Shown here piece by piece: positions 6,826 through 7,096 of a DNA stretch of 7,096 nucleotides (within the stretch, counting starts at the first letter, position 1; each line of letters starts with the position of its first letter). A program made the position numbers and the translations under genes. The DNA lies in assembly GCF_023661085.1 (NCBI RefSeq), contig NZ_JAHDJT010000067.1, forward strand, positions 1 to 7,096, given 5' to 3'. Below the pieces are notes generated by a model, which searched no databases, was not told where the DNA came from, and saw only the letters and a list, made by a program, of their open reading frames with translations. This stretch comes from Wolbachia pipientis. GTDB taxonomy: Bacteria > Pseudomonadota > Alphaproteobacteria > Rickettsiales > Anaplasmataceae.

Positions 6826-7096
6826 TTATAAAATGTAAAGATCCTTGCACCAGGAAACGTCATTATGACCAACCCTTTGATCATCGATTTTCTGTCCCTG
6901 AGCAAGGTATTCACCTCCATTTTTAATAAAATCAACATCACATGATTGGAACATATCTCTTAATTCATGGTTAAAAGTAAGCTGAGCAATGTTCTGCTCA
7001 AAAAAATATGATTTATCAGGTTTGGAATAGAGTATTGCACACATCGTGTCTTTATCGGGTCTAGCTTGGATTAGTTCCTCAATCTTTTCTTTATCT
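6826..7096 (-). CDS. Hypothetical protein, C-terminal part (runs off right edge)
   Basis: The frame ends at the stop at 6826-6828 and is open to the right edge, giving at least 89 codons. An ATG at 7044 exists, but the frame continues upstream of it with protein-like charged sequence (EKIEELIQARPDKDT), so that ATG is probably internal. The visible part is soluble and mixed-charge, contains YSKPDKSYFFEQNIAQLTF and two Cys (one in FQSCDVDF, one in VSWCKD), and has no transmembrane segment. I recognise no domain. It is on the same strand as the gene at 6148-6753, 72 bases upstream of it. Confidence 0.6.
   Translation of the reverse strand, partial: DKEKIEELIQARPDKDTMCAILYSKPDKSYFFEQNIAQLTFNHELRDMFQSCDVDFIKNGGEYLAQGQKIDDQRVGHNDVSWCKDLYIL

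Noticed and set aside
6826..7044. Complete 72-aa gene starting at ATG 7044
   Set aside because: The frame stays open and protein-like upstream to the window edge, and no ribosome binding site precedes the ATG.
1..7096. CRISPR array, insertion sequence or prophage gene
   Set aside because: No direct repeats with spacers, transposase motifs, terminal repeats or phage proteins were seen.

Overview
The window is AT-rich bacterial DNA. Its gene content and protein style point to Wolbachia or a close relative in the Anaplasmataceae (Rickettsiales). The pointers are a compact SurA, a class I dihydroorotase, MnmE with a Ser tRNA lacking an encoded CCA, lineage-specific hypothetical membrane proteins, and a decaying NLR-like (STAND) gene of a type I associate with Wolbachia. 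This assignment comes from family recognition, not a database search.

Layout. Positions 1-1535 (minus) hold the 5' part of a large broken gene that runs off the left edge. It has a putative PD-(D/E)XK-type nuclease domain, a linker domain, then the ARC/winged-helix half of a STAND ATPase. It carries a one-base frameshift in a homopolymer, an in-frame TAA, and no visible Walker A/B core between its two halves. Positions 1536-1785 hold no convincing gene, but contain nested inverted repeats (1636-1736) and a short frame ending one base before the broken gene's start. A tRNA-Ser(UGA) lies at 1786-1873 (minus), 47 bases downstream of mnmE (1921-3249, minus). A 229-235 bp divergent intergenic region with an inverted repeat separates mnmE from surA (3485-4633, plus). 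surA converges on pyrC (4662-5993, minus) with 28 bases between the stops. Upstream of pyrC is a gap with a perfect 10-bp hairpin. It is followed by a 201-aa coiled-coil/transmembrane protein built on 63-bp tandem repeats (6148-6753, minus), with a clear ribosome binding site and a possible promoter. The window ends in the C-terminal part of an unrecognised gene (6826-7096, minus).

How they fit together. mnmE, tRNA-Ser, surA and pyrC are housekeeping genes for wobble-uridine modification, serine decoding, outer-membrane protein folding in the periplasm, and de novo pyrimidine synthesis. They show no functional operon logic beyond mnmE-tRNA co-orientation. The flanks on both sides are accessory. 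The most interesting item is the STAND/nuclease gene, whose architecture resembles bacterial NLR-like defence proteins but which looks inactivated here. No CRISPR array, insertion sequence or phage gene is visible.
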